A stretch of 36,098 nucleotides of DNA. Source: Petrotoga sp. 9PWA.NaAc.5.4 (GTDB lineage: Bacteria; Thermotogota; Thermotogae; Petrotogales; Petrotogaceae). The position numbers and the translations under genes were made by a program. The stretch is from assembly GCF_002895485.1 (NCBI RefSeq), contig NZ_AZRK01000046.1, forward strand, positions 1-36,098, written 5' to 3'. Shown here piece after piece: positions 1 to 9,749 of this stretch. The notes beneath the pieces are model-generated. The model was not told the DNA's origin and made no database searches. It saw nothing but the letters and a program-made list of their open reading frames with translations. The first letter of the stretch is position 1, and each line of letters starts with the position of its first letter.

Positions 1-1118
1 TCTGATGCTCCTTTTATAGAACGTATCGATTTCCTTAACTCTTTGCACATCTCTGATGGTGCATTCGCCATCTGTCCTATCTCATCTTTGCTTTTGCTTT
101 CAAAGTCTACTGTTAGATCTCCTTCTTTGAATTGGTTTATTTTGTTTCTGAACTCTGTCAATGGTTTTGTTATGCTTCTTATGAGATATATGACCATGAT
201 TATTGATACTACAAACGCTATTACTGTTAATATTATTGTTAGCATTATGGCTGTGTTGTTTTCTTCTATGAGTGTCGGTCCTAATGTGTCTTGTTGTACT
301 TTTAACTCCGCTCTTTGTTCATCTAATAGGTTTAATATTTCTACTCTCATTTCTTCCATCTGTTGTATTATTGGTTCTTGTGATTCTATTGTCTCAACTA
401 TTTGGATGAAGGTATTTTTAAGTTTAGAATAGCTATTTTTTATCATTTCATACCCTTTTTCTAACTCCTCGGTAAAAACGTATTTTAGGGTCGAAAGGCG
501 ATAATTAAGATTATCTAATTCTTTCAAAACAGTTTCTTTGTCACCTTCAGATTTGGATACAAAATATCTATATGATAAATTAATTAAGTTTTCTAGTAAC
601 TGAATAGAAGTATCTGCATAAAAAGTTGCTGCAGAAATAATCGATGAGACCTCAGAACTTTCTAATAAAATTAGATAATCTGAGATAAAATTTCTTAGTT
701 CTTGAGAAGATAAATTGAAATCCTTTATAATCAGAGATTTCTTATTGTTCAATTGTTCAATATAATTATAGAAAAGTTCATAATTTTCTATATAACCTTT
801 TAAAGTTTGAATAGATTTAACATCATCAATCTCAAAAGTTATTAGAATATTTTTTATAAGGCCGAAATTTTGTAAAATAATATCTTTTGCTTTTTCATTA
901 TAATCTATAATATAATCTTTTGTGAATAAAGAAGTTTCATAAAAAATCCTTTCTATCTCAGAAATTTGACTAGTTTGATCCGATAAAGTCTTATAATTCA
1001 TTAATCCTTTATTAGAAAAAATAAGTGAATAAATATTAAAAAGTATAGCGGTTCCGAAAATCAATAAAACTATGGAAATTATTATAATAATCCGTAGCTT
1101 AATACTTTTTAAAAGCAT
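1..1118 (-). CDS. Methyl-accepting chemotaxis protein, N-terminal part (truncated by window edge)
   Basis: Membrane chemoreceptor that would bind a ligand outside the cell and signal to CheA/CheW. Reading the minus strand from the ATG at 1118 gives 372 codons open to the window edge. Residues about 8-28 form a first membrane segment, followed by a helical extracytoplasmic region of some 260 residues. A second membrane segment spans about 289-313, and a HAMP linker follows. The HAMP ends with DEIGQMANA, the usual entry into the signalling coiled coil. The signalling hairpin lies beyond the window. A GGGGGT ribosome site lies just upstream of the start. The long all-helical sensor suggests a four-helix-bundle or helical-bimodular type; the ligand cannot be read. 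The assignment is firm from the TM-HAMP architecture. Confidence 0.88.
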   Translation of the reverse strand, partial: MLLKSIKLRIIIIISIVLLIFGTAILFNIYSLIFSNKGLMNYKTLSDQTSQISEIERIFYETSLFTKDYIIDYNEKAKDIILQNFGLIKNILITFEIDDVKSIQTLKGYIENYELFYNYIEQLNNKKSLIIKDFNLSSQELRNFISDYLILLESSEVSSIISAATFYADTSIQLLENLINLSYRYFVSKSEGDKETVLKELDNLNYRLSTLKYVFTEELEKGYEMIKNSYSKLKNTFIQIVETIESQEPIIQQMEEMRVEILNLLDEQRAELKVQQDTLGPTLIEENNTAIMLTIILTVIAFVVSIIMVIYLIRSITKPLTEFRNKINQFKEGDLTVDFESKSKDEIGQMANAPSEMCKELRKSIRSIKGAS

Positions 1119-1270
1119 AATAAATTACCCCCTATCCACCTTATGAAAATAATAGATGAAATTTCTAATTATCAGATTTTGTTCCTACGAAAAGGCTCCT
1201 TAATATAATGTATAGTCACTTTAGAAATACTAAAACGAATAATTTAAAGTATTTTTAAACCTTCATATTG

Positions 1271-1335
1271 TTGACATTTACCTCCTTACGATATAATCTC
1301 TTTGACAACATTAATTTACTAAATCGTAAGGAGGT
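1271..1335 (+). promoter_or_regulatory. Transposase promoter and ribosome-site-masking inverted repeat
   Basis: TTGACA at 1271-1276 and TATAAT at 1292-1297 (15-base spacer) form a promoter-like pair. A perfect 13-base inverted repeat, ACCTCCTTACGAT (1280-1292) and ATCGTAAGGAGGT (1323-1335), contains the ribosome site in its second arm. The first arm lies upstream of the predicted transcript start (about 1304). Only transcripts entering from outside could therefore fold the repeat and hide the ribosome site. The same arrangement is kept at 7954-8018. Confidence 0.7.
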
Positions 1336-1342
1336 TTTACAA

Positions 1343-2162
1343 ATGTCTTACTACTCTACTGCTTCTCAACTCTATTTCGATTTCGTTTATGATCATTATC
1401 TTAATGAACATTCTGATTTTAAATATCTTCTTGATTTAATCAATGTTATCGATTGGTCTGTTGTTCCTAATTTTATCCATAAGCACAGTAGACTCGGTTA
1501 TTATAATCAGTCTATCCTTAAAGCTTTTGTTCGTACAAAAGGTTAAAGAGTTTAATACTAGAGAATTGATTTATTTCCTTAGAACTAATCCTCAATTCGC
1601 TCAAGCTATTGGATTTGATCTTATCAATAACTTTGTCCCTTCTGAGGCTACTTTCTCTGTCTTTAAAAAGAAATTTGATACTTCTTTTTTGTTTGAGATT
1701 ATTGCTCAGTCTATTCAAAAGGGTATTGATGAGGACATTTTTGATCCTAATAATCTGTGTATCGATTCTTATCCTATTTCTTTTCGTTCTTTCTTTAACA
1801 ACAAAAAGAGTATTATTCTCGTCCTATCCACGCTAACTTTGGCGTTAAACCTGTTTCTAACTCTAAACCTGTTTACGATAAACACGGTAATCAAAAGCAA
1901 TCTATTTCTTATTTCGACTTTAAAGCTCATACGCTTTCTTTTTTTAATGTTACTGTTTTTACTTTAATTTCTTCCGCTAGTCATCACGATAAGAATTATG
2001 CTTTCCCTTCATAACTTCTTTGAGATTTATCAATGCTGTTGAAGTTGAATGTAATCTTTCTAACCTTTATCCTATTGCTTCAGCTTTCTTAGCTCATAAT
2101 ATGGGTAGAGATGATTTGCTTGGCTCATCTAAAACATTAATGTATGAAACAGCTTACTTATA
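1343..2162 (+). pseudogene. Transposase, IS4/IS5/IS1182-like (frameshifted)
   Basis: The frame opening at the ATG at 1343 (MSYYSTASQLYFDF) runs to a stop at 1546. The protein resumes in another frame as VKEFNTRELIYFLRTNPQFA and continues through an ATFSVFKKKFD segment to NNLCIDSYPI, which looks like the first catalytic-Asp region of a DDE transposase. From about 1820 a third frame carries NFGVKPVSNSKPVYDKHGNQ. From about 2020 there is a degraded C-terminal stretch with LAHNMGRDDLLG. At least three frame breaks make this inactive. The start is supported by AAGGAGG ten bases upstream. The family is inferred from the N-terminal LRTNPxFAxAIGF pattern typical of transposases with a DUF772-like N-terminus. 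Confidence 0.8.
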
Positions 2163-2437
2163 ATTGACATTCTCAGTTAATTTATTTCTTTTTAATAAAT
2201 AGTTATTCATTAATTGTATCGTTTTTATTCCTGCTTTTCTTTCAAAATTCTTTACTTCTTTTAATTTTTACCTTTTCTTCATCTTTTTTGTAGTTTTCAA
2301 AGAGCTTCTTTGATTCTAAACATTTATTTTAATACTTCTTCCTTTTTATTTACTTCTTTTACACTTTTTTATCCTGGATTTTTTGTCATTTCTAAAGTGG
2401 GGAATAATGTAAAAATTAGGAAATCTTTATATTTTTC

Positions 2438-3385
2438 TTAATCTTTTTTTGAACCAATTGCTACTGCAAACACAATTACCAAACCTCTAACAACCATCTG
2501 TTGACTAACATCTAATCCTGCAATAATTAAACCATTATTAATAATTCCCATAATTAAAGAACCTACAAAAGTACCTATAATAGTACCTTTACCACCATTA
2601 AGGCTTGTTCCTCCTAGTATAACCGCCGCAATTACTGATAATTCATCACCATCTCCAAAAGTAAATCTCCCTGCTTGCATTCTAGCTGCATATAACATAC
2701 CAGCAAATCCAGCAAGAACACCAGAAATTAAAAAAGTTATTAATTTAATTTTAGATGTGTTAATTCCACTATATTTAGCTGCTTCCTCATTACCTCCGGT
2801 AGCTAAAACGTACACTCCAAGGGGAGTATGATTGAAAACAATATATCCAATTATAACTATAAATATTGTCCATATAAATATAATTGGAATGCCACCTATA
2901 TTTCCTAAACCAAAAAGATTATTGTATTTTTGATTTATTATTGGAATAGGAGCATTATGTGTAATCCACATAGCTAAACCTCTCACTACTTCCATCATTC
3001 CGAGAGTAACAAGAAATGGAGGTATTTTAAATTTAGTAGTAATTAATCCATTTGCCAACCCTACTAATAATCCTGTTCCTAATCCTACTACAGAAGCTAA
3101 TATTATTCCTAAATTACTTCTTAAAACCATTGCCGTAGTTATAGATGAGAGGGCAGTTATTGAACCTACAGATAAATCAATTTGACCAGTTGAGATTACA
3201 AATGTCATTCCAACACCCATGATAGTAATCATAGCTGTTTGACGAAAAATATTTAAAATGTTCGTTGTGGTTAAAAAACCTTTATCAAATAATAGTATAG
3301 AAAAGAAAGCGAATATTATTATGAATACAACATATACTATATTTTTTCTCCAGTCAAAATTCATTTCACGCTGTTTGGATTGCAC
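2438..3385 (-). CDS. CUT2 sugar ABC transporter permease (RbsC-like)
   Basis: Inner-membrane channel subunit of a ribose/galactose-type uptake system, BPD_transp_2 family. The 315 residues contain about eight to ten hydrophobic segments. They carry family landmarks VGMTFVISTGQIDLSVGS near the N-terminus and IAAVILGGTSLNGGKGTIIG near residues 250-270, the cytoplasmic loop that contacts the ATPase. The GTG start at 3385 has AGGAGG about nine bases upstream and overlaps the ATPase gene by 20 bases. An ATG at 3364 lacks a ribosome site, so GTG is preferred. It is the last gene of the operon that begins at 9416. The substrate is not readable; the GH35-like neighbour suggests a galactoside or its product. 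Confidence 0.92.
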   Translation of the reverse strand: MQSKQREMNFDWRKNIVYVVFIIIFAFFSILLFDKGFLTTTNILNIFRQTAMITIMGVGMTFVISTGQIDLSVGSITALSSITTAMVLRSNLGIILASVVGLGTGLLVGLANGLITTKFKIPPFLVTLGMMEVVRGLAMWITHNAPIPIINQKYNNLFGLGNIGGIPIIFIWTIFIVIIGYIVFNHTPLGVYVLATGGNEEAAKYSGINTSKIKLITFLISGVLAGFAGMLYAARMQAGRFTFGDGDELSVIAAVILGGTSLNGGKGTIIGTFVGSLIMGIINNGLIIAGLDVSQQMVVRGLVIVFAVAIGSKKD

Positions 3386-4871
3386 GTTGAAGTTCCTCCT
3401 CGTTTTCTATTTCTTCTCTTTGAAGTTCTTTTACCATTTTTCCTCTTGACATAATAATGATCCTATCACTGACAGCTAATAGTTCATTTAATTCCGACGA
3501 AATAACAATAACGCCTTTCCCTTCTTCTGCCATTTTTTTTATAATTTCTATGATTTCAAATTTTGCTCCTATATCCACTCCTATTGTAGGTTCATCCATA
3601 ATCAAAATATCCGGATCGTATATAAGCCATTTTCCAATCACCACTTTTTGCTGGTTTCCGCCGGATAAAAATCTGACTTCTTCATTTAAACTTTTTGATT
3701 TTATTTTGAGTTGTCTAATAATTCCTTTAATAGTATTTACAACTTCCTTTTCTCTAATTATAAAAAAATTACAAAATCTTTTTAGAGAAGGTAACACTGC
3801 GTTTGTTTTAATGCTCTGATTTAAGATAAGTCCTTGTGTTCTTCTATTTTCAGGTATTAAACCTATTCCATAAGTCATAGCATCTTTAGGTGACTTTATC
3901 TTAGCAATATTTCCCTTAATGATTATTTCTCCAACTTCTTTTTTCTCAATTCCAAATATCGTTTGAGCTAATTCTGTTTTTCCAGAACCAAGTAACCCAG
4001 TTATACCTAAAACTTCTCCTGGAAATAAGTTAAAGTTAACAGAAGAAAAATTATTACTGGAGCTTAAATTCTTAACTTCAAGTAATGGAGTTTTTGATTG
4101 TTTATTTAAAGCTTTCGTTCCTTCTCTTAATACTTCAATCTTTTTATTTTTACCTGTCATGTTTCTTATTATATCTTGAAGAGATGTGTCTTTAATTTCT
4201 GAAGTTAATACTTTTTTGCCATCTCTCAGAACAGTTATTCGATCACATATTTGAAATATTTCTTTCATTCTATGAGTAATGTATATAATAGAAGTACCTT
4301 TTTCCTTCAAAAGATTAATTATATTAAATAATTTTTCAGTTTCAGCTTCAGTTAAAGCAGATGTAGGTTCATCCATAATTAATATCTTAGAATTTTCTAA
4401 AATTGCTTTTGCAATTTCGACTTGTTGCATATTTCCTGTACTTAAGTCTCCAACAACACGTTCTGGCTTCAAATTTAATCCAATCTTTTCTAACACCTTC
4501 TTAGCCTCAAGCACCATTTTTCCCCGATCTATTATTCCAAATCTATTCTTAGGTTCTTTTCCTAAAAAAATGTTATAACTAATACTTAAAGTAGGAATTA
4601 AACTAAATTCTTGATAAATTATTGATATACCTCTATGTTTTGCTTCTATAGGATTACGTAATTTGACTTCTTCATTGTTAATAAATATTTTTCCACTATC
4701 AGGTAGGTAAACACCCGCTAATATCTTCATAAGAGTCGACTTACCCGCTCCATTTTCGCCAACTAAAGCATGGACTTCACCTTTTCTCATATCAAAATCA
4801 ACATTTTCTAATACTCTCACTTGATTAAACGATTTTGTAATATTAACCATTCTTAAAATTTCTTCCTTCAT
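3366..4871 (-). CDS. CUT2 sugar ABC transporter double ATPase (RbsA/MglA-like)
   Basis: Cytoplasmic ATPase of the sugar uptake system; 501 residues with two nucleotide-binding domains, the usual length. Domain 1 has Walker A GENGAGKST (38-46), signature LSTGNMQQVEIAKAI, Walker B LIMDEPTSAL and switch YITHR. Domain 2 has GLLGSGKTELA, the good signature LSGGNQQKVVIGKWL, and LIMDEPTIGVD. Domain 2 ends with VISSELNELLAVSDRI, lacking the switch histidine, which is common in the second domain of this family. The ATG at 4871 has only a weak AAGGA upstream. It overlaps the permease gene, so the two are co-transcribed. Its first domain is the closest visible relative of the degenerate ATPase domain in the kinase at 10048. 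Confidence 0.95.
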   Translation of the reverse strand: MKEEILRMVNITKSFNQVRVLENVDFDMRKGEVHALVGENGAGKSTLMKILAGVYLPDSGKIFINNEEVKLRNPIEAKHRGISIIYQEFSLIPTLSISYNIFLGKEPKNRFGIIDRGKMVLEAKKVLEKIGLNLKPERVVGDLSTGNMQQVEIAKAILENSKILIMDEPTSALTEAETEKLFNIINLLKEKGTSIIYITHRMKEIFQICDRITVLRDGKKVLTSEIKDTSLQDIIRNMTGKNKKIEVLREGTKALNKQSKTPLLEVKNLSSSNNFSSVNFNLFPGEVLGITGLLGSGKTELAQTIFGIEKKEVGEIIIKGNIAKIKSPKDAMTYGIGLIPENRRTQGLILNQSIKTNAVLPSLKRFCNFFIIREKEVVNTIKGIIRQLKIKSKSLNEEVRFLSGGNQQKVVIGKWLIYDPDILIMDEPTIGVDIGAKFEIIEIIKKMAEEGKGVIVISSELNELLAVSDRIIIMSRGKMVKELQREEIENEEELQRAIQTA

Positions 4872-4903
4872 CTCTATTAAAGCATCCTTTCTTAATATAT
4901 TAT

Positions 4904-5728
4904 TTATGTTAAATCGTGAAGTTTATATTTTTTAACTATAGATTGTAAGGGTTTGGGAAAAGGATCTACAATAATCTCTCTATTTAAGATAGCATTAAAA
5001 ATACTTTCTTCCAAACTTTGATTTTTCATTATACAATCCAAGGTAGGTTTATTCATGAAAATTCCTAAGTCACATTTCCAAAAACTCTCATCGATCCAAG
5101 ATAGCACTTTTGAATATTCTTTTCTCCAATCATTACTTATAATTTCTTGATTTACACTAGTAACAAGAGATATCTTTTTATGATCGTCAATACCTAATAT
5201 TAAACTAGTAAAGATCTTTGAGTTATCTTCAAATACACAAAAAACTATAGTTGATCCGCTTGAAACAACAAATTGAACAACCTTGAAAATCATATCATAG
5301 AGACCTTTACTCTGTAGCCCTGCTTGTTTAGAAGAAGGACCTGGATATATTATAATGTCTGGATAATATTTATCTAACAACTTATACATTTTTATAACAT
5401 ATTCATCTAAGTCCATTTCAGTTGTCCAATAACTGAATGCTTCATTATAATATTTTTCAAGAGCTAAACGATCTATCATTATCACTAAATCAGTATTTTG
5501 TTTATTTTTTTCATATATAATTTTGGTATCATATACAGGATCGATTATTTTTTGTAAATAATCTATTTCAACAGTCTTTCCTAAAGAATGTGATATATTT
5601 AATATCTTCCCCTTTTCATGAATTACAGTTATTCTTTCCTTTGATCTAATCGGTTTCAAAAACAAGGAATGTAAATTTCTCCATTGATTTATGTTTAAAT
5701 CAATTATTAAAGGATTTTTTGATAACAT
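4904..5728 (-). CDS. Protein of unknown function in the sugar operon
   Basis: A 274-residue protein I do not recognise. The ATG at 5728 has AGGAGG eight bases upstream. No signal peptide or membrane span is evident, so it is probably cytoplasmic. It mixes alpha and beta segments: DLVIMIDRLALEKYY in the first half, a PDIIIYPGPSSKQAG turn near the middle, then a hydrophobic stretch around FKVVQFVVSSGSTIVFCVFE. No catalytic signature stands out. It sits between the GH35-like enzyme and the ATPase with small gaps, so it likely serves the same sugar pathway. A sugar-modifying or regulatory role would be a guess. Confidence 0.75.
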   Translation of the reverse strand: MLSKNPLIIDLNINQWRNLHSLFLKPIRSKERITVIHEKGKILNISHSLGKTVEIDYLQKIIDPVYDTKIIYEKNKQNTDLVIMIDRLALEKYYNEAFSYWTTEMDLDEYVIKMYKLLDKYYPDIIIYPGPSSKQAGLQSKGLYDMIFKVVQFVVSSGSTIVFCVFEDNSKIFTSLILGIDDHKKISLVTSVNQEIISNDWRKEYSKVLSWIDESFWKCDLGIFMNKPTLDCIMKNQSLEESIFNAILNREIIVDPFPKPLQSIVKKYKLHDLT

Positions 5729-5769
5729 TTTTTAGCCTCCTAAAGTTAGATTTTATTTGTTTCTTAATC

Positions 5770-7863
5770 TCAATTAACTTTTATATCAAAAATCTTGATT
5801 GTGTAAGGTTCCAAGTTCAATCTTAATACTCCTTTGTATAACTTATATTCGATATTATCCCAAATTTCATAGCATGATATTGATTTTTCAGAAAGTATAA
5901 CCTCTGTGTCAACAGTTTCTGAACTTGGATTACATAAAAATAAAATATTTTCCCCATTAACTGATTCATATAAAATCGCGTCCACTTGTTTAGGTTTCTT
6001 GTTTATCTTATAAACATCGAGCTCTTTAAATATGTTTGAAAGATTTTTTTGTATTGTTTTTAAATCAGGAACCAAAATTATTGAGCCATTTGATCTATTA
6101 TCAAAATATTTTGTTCCAACAATTTCCATACCATTTTCTGAGCATATGTCAATTTTTTTTATTAATTCAATAAAATTTTTGAAATCATTAGAAGGAGTCA
6201 TTAATTCATTGAAAGATGGAACATTAGGTCCAATTATTAAATTTCCACCATCCTTAACATACTCAATTAACTTTCTCGTTAGTTCTTCAGATAGATATTC
6301 AAAAGTTGATATTATAACTATCTTGTATTCCTTCATTTTTGAAACGGTTAGTTCACTATCACCGATTTCAAAAGTATACCCTTCACTTGATAAATAATTA
6401 TAATACTCTTCAAACCAATGTGTTTTATTTATCTGAATGGGTTCTTTAAAATCAAATGAATTATTTGAAATATAAGAAGTATTTGGATATTCAGAAAATC
6501 CTAATATTGGATCCAAAAAATCTCCATATACAGGTATGAGGGCGGTAGCAGCTTCCAATCTATCGTAATCTCTATTTGTTAATAACATGATGTCGCACTT
6601 TTTTTCCATATTTTCTATGGGTAGCTTATTCAAAAGATCTTGAACTTTATTATGCAATTCATAAGATTTTTTATTTTTTATTCCTTCACGATTAATGGGT
6701 GAACCTAACCATTTATTTCTATCTACAATCATATACCTGTTAAAACCTTTAATACCATGCATTAATACAGCTTTTGTATCAAAAATTTCATCTTCAACAT
6801 CTCCTGGATTAATATACCAAGGCCAGACCCCTGTTATAAATTCAGGAATGAAAGGATAACGACTACATCCAGAAACATAAGAAGATATAGTTTTTACGTG
6901 ATCATAGAGTTCTTTCCTAGAATAAATATCAAAACCCACAAAATCAATTTTTTCCTCTAATTTAGGTATATTAAAAGGCGTTGAAGGAGCTCCTGTTGCC
7001 CCACCGGGACCTAATGGATGTGGATAATTATGATAAATCGGTACATCTATACCTCTATCCTTTAGCAAGTTACTCAGTATTTCAAGAGAGTGTATTAAAT
7101 AATATTCTCTATATTCAATCCAATCAAGATAATAAGGTAAGTCATTCTTAGAAGTACCTTCAAATCTAACCGGAGGAACAATTTCGTGAAAATTATTATA
7201 ATTACATTTATAAATTTTGTTTAAATTTTCGAGAGTTCCATATTTTTCATATATAAATCTTCTATACAATTCTATTGATGCGGTACTATAATCGCAAGTA
7301 TATGGATTGACATTAAAAAAATATCCTAGTTCATTATCAACTTGTACTCCAATAATATTTCCTCTTGGAAATAAATGATTCTTTAAAATTGGACAAATTG
7401 CGTCATACCATGTTTCGACTTCTTTAAAAAATTCTGGTGAAGCATAGCTTAGAGCAGGTATGGGTTTTGGAACTTGAGTGAGAATTACTTTTCCTCCAAA
7501 AGGATTTTTAGCTTGTAAATCAGGATTTTCTAATATTCTCTCTGGAAACCCAAACCAAGTCATCTCAGAATTGATTTGAGGCCCTGGACGTACCATAATG
7601 TTAAAACCTTTTTTTGAACATAAAGACAAAAATGCGTCTACATTTTTTGATCCCCCGAAGTCAAATACGTTTTCTTTGACTTCGTGAATTTCCCAGGGTA
7701 TGTAGGTAGTAATCAGATTAATTCCAAGTTTTTTTACTTCTTCCAAAATTTTTTCCCAGTTTTCTGGCCTACTTCTCCAGTAATGTACAGATCCTCCATA
7801 ATTTTTCAATGTTTTTTTTTCAATAACCATTTGTTTACCTTTTATCTCAATATTATTTTGCAT
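5770..7863 (-). CDS. GH35-like beta-galactosidase family glycoside hydrolase
   Basis: Predicted retaining glycosidase, 697 residues. The N-terminal barrel opens with GGSVHYWRSRPENWEKIL, the glycosyl hydrolase 35 entry motif, followed by the MVRPGPQINSE strand. The probable acid/base is E178 in GVQVDNELGY and the probable nucleophile is E341 in FIPEFITGVWPWY. Residues about 480-600 resemble the beta-galactosidase trimerisation-like domain (IEYVKDGGNLIIGP). A small beta domain closes the protein. No signal peptide is seen, so it likely acts in the cytoplasm on imported oligosaccharide. The reading frame extends to a GTG at 7902 inside the insertion-sequence end. The ATG at 7863 has GAGGAGGAG six bases upstream and is the better start. 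Exact specificity is unresolved (GH35 versus GH42-like). Confidence 0.88.
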   Translation of the reverse strand: MQNNIEIKGKQMVIEKKTLKNYGGSVHYWRSRPENWEKILEEVKKLGINLITTYIPWEIHEVKENVFDFGGSKNVDAFLSLCSKKGFNIMVRPGPQINSEMTWFGFPERILENPDLQAKNPFGGKVILTQVPKPIPALSYASPEFFKEVETWYDAICPILKNHLFPRGNIIGVQVDNELGYFFNVNPYTCDYSTASIELYRRFIYEKYGTLENLNKIYKCNYNNFHEIVPPVRFEGTSKNDLPYYLDWIEYREYYLIHSLEILSNLLKDRGIDVPIYHNYPHPLGPGGATGAPSTPFNIPKLEEKIDFVGFDIYSRKELYDHVKTISSYVSGCSRYPFIPEFITGVWPWYINPGDVEDEIFDTKAVLMHGIKGFNRYMIVDRNKWLGSPINREGIKNKKSYELHNKVQDLLNKLPIENMEKKCDIMLLTNRDYDRLEAATALIPVYGDFLDPILGFSEYPNTSYISNNSFDFKEPIQINKTHWFEEYYNYLSSEGYTFEIGDSELTVSKMKEYKIVIISTFEYLSEELTRKLIEYVKDGGNLIIGPNVPSFNELMTPSNDFKNFIELIKKIDICSENGMEIVGTKYFDNRSNGSIILVPDLKTIQKNLSNIFKELDVYKINKKPKQVDAILYESVNGENILFLCNPSSETVDTEVILSEKSISCYEIWDNIEYKLYKGVLRLNLEPYTIKIFDIKVN

Positions 7864-7899
7864 TTGATACTCCTCCTCATGTAATATAGTTACTTTACT

Positions 7900-8265
7900 C
7901 ACTTTAGAAATTCTAAAACGAACAATTTAACGTATGTTTAATCCTTCCTGTTGTTGACATTTACCTCCTTACGATATAATCTCTTTGACATTATTAATTC
8001 ACTAAATCGTAAGGAGGTTTTACAAATGTCTTACTACTCTAATGCTTCTTATCTTTACTTCAATTTTGGTTGATCTGCCGTTCACAATTATAATCATAAA
8101 CTTTTGAAGGTATAATACTAGAAAATTGATCTGTTTTCTTAAAACTAATTCTCACTTTGCTCCAGCAATTATTTCTGTTCCATATAATAACTATACACAT
8201 TCTTAAGTAAATTTTTCTATCTTTAAAAAAATTTGACACTTCTTATTTGTTTGAGATTATTTGTT
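7900..8265 (+). mobile_element. Insertion sequence remnant, copy 2 (inside the sugar operon)
   Basis: The left inverted end CACTTTAGAAAT (7900-7911) and the following ~140 bases match copy 1 closely, including the promoter, the 13-base inverted repeat and the transposase start. The coding part is reduced to MSYYSNASYLYFNFG at 8026-8073 followed by a stop. Scattered similarity to copy 1 (actagaaaattgatctg, tttgacacttcttatttg) continues to about 8265. No right end is visible. It lies antiparallel within a 452-base gap between the binding-protein and GH35-like genes, so it may affect expression of the downstream sugar genes. Confidence 0.78.
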
Positions 8266-8315
8266 CCTTTAAATAAGAAAATTATGTTTGAAAGGATAAG
8301 TAAAATTATAAAAGG

Positions 8316-9416
8316 TTATTTATAATATTGTTTCAATATAGATGGAGCTTCTTCATGATATACTAATTTCCAACTTTCTAATAAATTACTTCTTGTAACT
8401 TTTACAGCAGGTAAAGCATAATAACTAGAGGAAACTTCCTTACCAAGCAATGCATACCCTGCTAAAATAGCTTCAGCTACACCTTGATCATAGGGTAATT
8501 GTGCTCCTAAACCTTTTATCATGCCTCCTTGAGCTATATTAAGGGCAACATTCAATCCTAAATCAATAGTAGTTATTACTAAATTTTTTATATTACTATA
8601 TCTAGCTGCAGCTAAAACACCTTCTGCAGGAACATCCCAATTTACCCATACACCATCTATCTTTGGATACCTTGTAAACATAGCCGAAGCTACTCTTTCA
8701 GCTTCATAAGGTTCAACAAAGCCTCCTTTCGACACTATTTCTATATTAGGATAATTTTCCCTTATTGTTTTTTCGAAAGCTTCAGCCCTTTGATTTGTAA
8801 CAAAATAATCTGCATCATGATAGATCATTCCTATAGTACCTTTACCATTTAACTCTTCAGCCATAATTTCAGCAGATACTACACCATTTCCATAGTTATC
8901 TGCTGAAACGACTGCAACATAATCTTTTCCTGGTACTAAATTATAAGGAACATTATCCATAAAAACTATTTTTATGCCTGCATCTGCAGCTTTTCTAAAT
9001 GCTGGAGCTGAAGAAATTGGATCAACTGGTATACTCACTAATACGTCGGGTTTCATGGCTATAATAGTTTCAATATCAGAAATCTGCTTTTCGGGCTTAA
9101 ACTGAGCATCGGTTACTGCTAAGATCTTGATCCCCATTTTTTCAAAGGTGTCTCTTAAAGCTTTCAATTGAGCTGCTGACCAATCATCACCAGAATAGTG
9201 AAAAGAGATTGCCGCTGTAAAATTACCTTCTTTTAACTTTTCGATTTCTGAATCGGTAAGTATAAGTTCCTTCGCAGATGTAGCCTTTTCCCCTCTAGGT
9301 CCACTACTCATAACTGGTAAATCTGGAATATCTGGATTGATAGTTATAACACCATATACAAAAATGCTTAAAAAACAAATTACACAGAGAATAATCCCTT
9401 TTAAAAGCTGTTTCAT
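8316..9416 (-). CDS. CUT2 ABC transporter sugar-binding protein (Peripla_BP_4)
   Basis: Extracytoplasmic solute receptor, 366 residues from the ATG at 9416. A positively charged start and a hydrophobic stretch (LLKGIILCVICFLSIFVYG) form a signal peptide or N-terminal anchor. No lipobox cysteine is placed convincingly. The mature part follows the two-lobed ribose-binding fold: AAISFHYSGDDWSAAQL, then KPDVLVSIPVDPISSAPAFR, VFMDNVPYNL, GTIGMIYHDADYF and DGVWVNWDVPAEGVLAAA. A GTG three bases upstream of the ATG is too close to the AAGGAGGAG site. This is the first gene of the operon. Its upstream 440 bases contain a promoter and terminator. Transporter architecture is clear; ligand unknown. Confidence 0.92.
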   Translation of the reverse strand: MKQLLKGIILCVICFLSIFVYGVITINPDIPDLPVMSSGPRGEKATSAKELILTDSEIEKLKEGNFTAAISFHYSGDDWSAAQLKALRDTFEKMGIKILAVTDAQFKPEKQISDIETIIAMKPDVLVSIPVDPISSAPAFRKAADAGIKIVFMDNVPYNLVPGKDYVAVVSADNYGNGVVSAEIMAEELNGKGTIGMIYHDADYFVTNQRAEAFEKTIRENYPNIEIVSKGGFVEPYEAERVASAMFTRYPKIDGVWVNWDVPAEGVLAAARYSNIKNLVITTIDLGLNVALNIAQGGMIKGLGAQLPYDQGVAEAILAGYALLGKEVSSSYYALPAVKVTRSNLLESWKLVYHEEAPSILKQYYK

Positions 9417-9749
9417 CACAAACTCCTCCTTATAAAATAGTTTTAAGTAACTTTAAACTTCTATCATACACGGTCTTTCTTGTTTTTTACATAATTCATT
9501 CAAGATATATATTTTTTATTACAAAACAATTTATCAACAACTTATTAATATATTTAATGTTAATATTTTTAATTTTCTTGTTGGTATTTCATTTTTATAT
9601 ATTTAAAATTTTATATTTTTTACTGTTCTTAATATAATAGATTAATTTTATTCCTTCTTTAAAATATTCTATTAATAGGATTTTTGATCTTTATATTTGC
9701 GATTTTCTCTAAACAATATTAAAATAATAATGATTATAAAATAAACGGC

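Larger units (their letters stand above)
1217..2399 (+). mobile_element. Decayed insertion sequence, copy 1
   Basis: About 1.18 kb bounded by matching inverted ends: CACTTTAGAAAT at 1217-1228 and ATTTCTAAAGTG at 2388-2399. It contains a broken DDE-type transposase on the plus strand (1343 to about 2162). The last ~235 bases are AT-rich and without coding sense. The transposase is shorter than a complete DUF772/IS4-IS5-like enzyme would be, so internal deletion as well as frameshifts is likely. I cannot identify a target duplication. The left half is closely repeated at 7900-8265. Confidence 0.8.

Noticed and set aside
43-432. 129-codon plus-strand reading frame
   Set aside because: It is the antisense shadow of the chemoreceptor, which has membrane segments, a HAMP and a good ribosome site.
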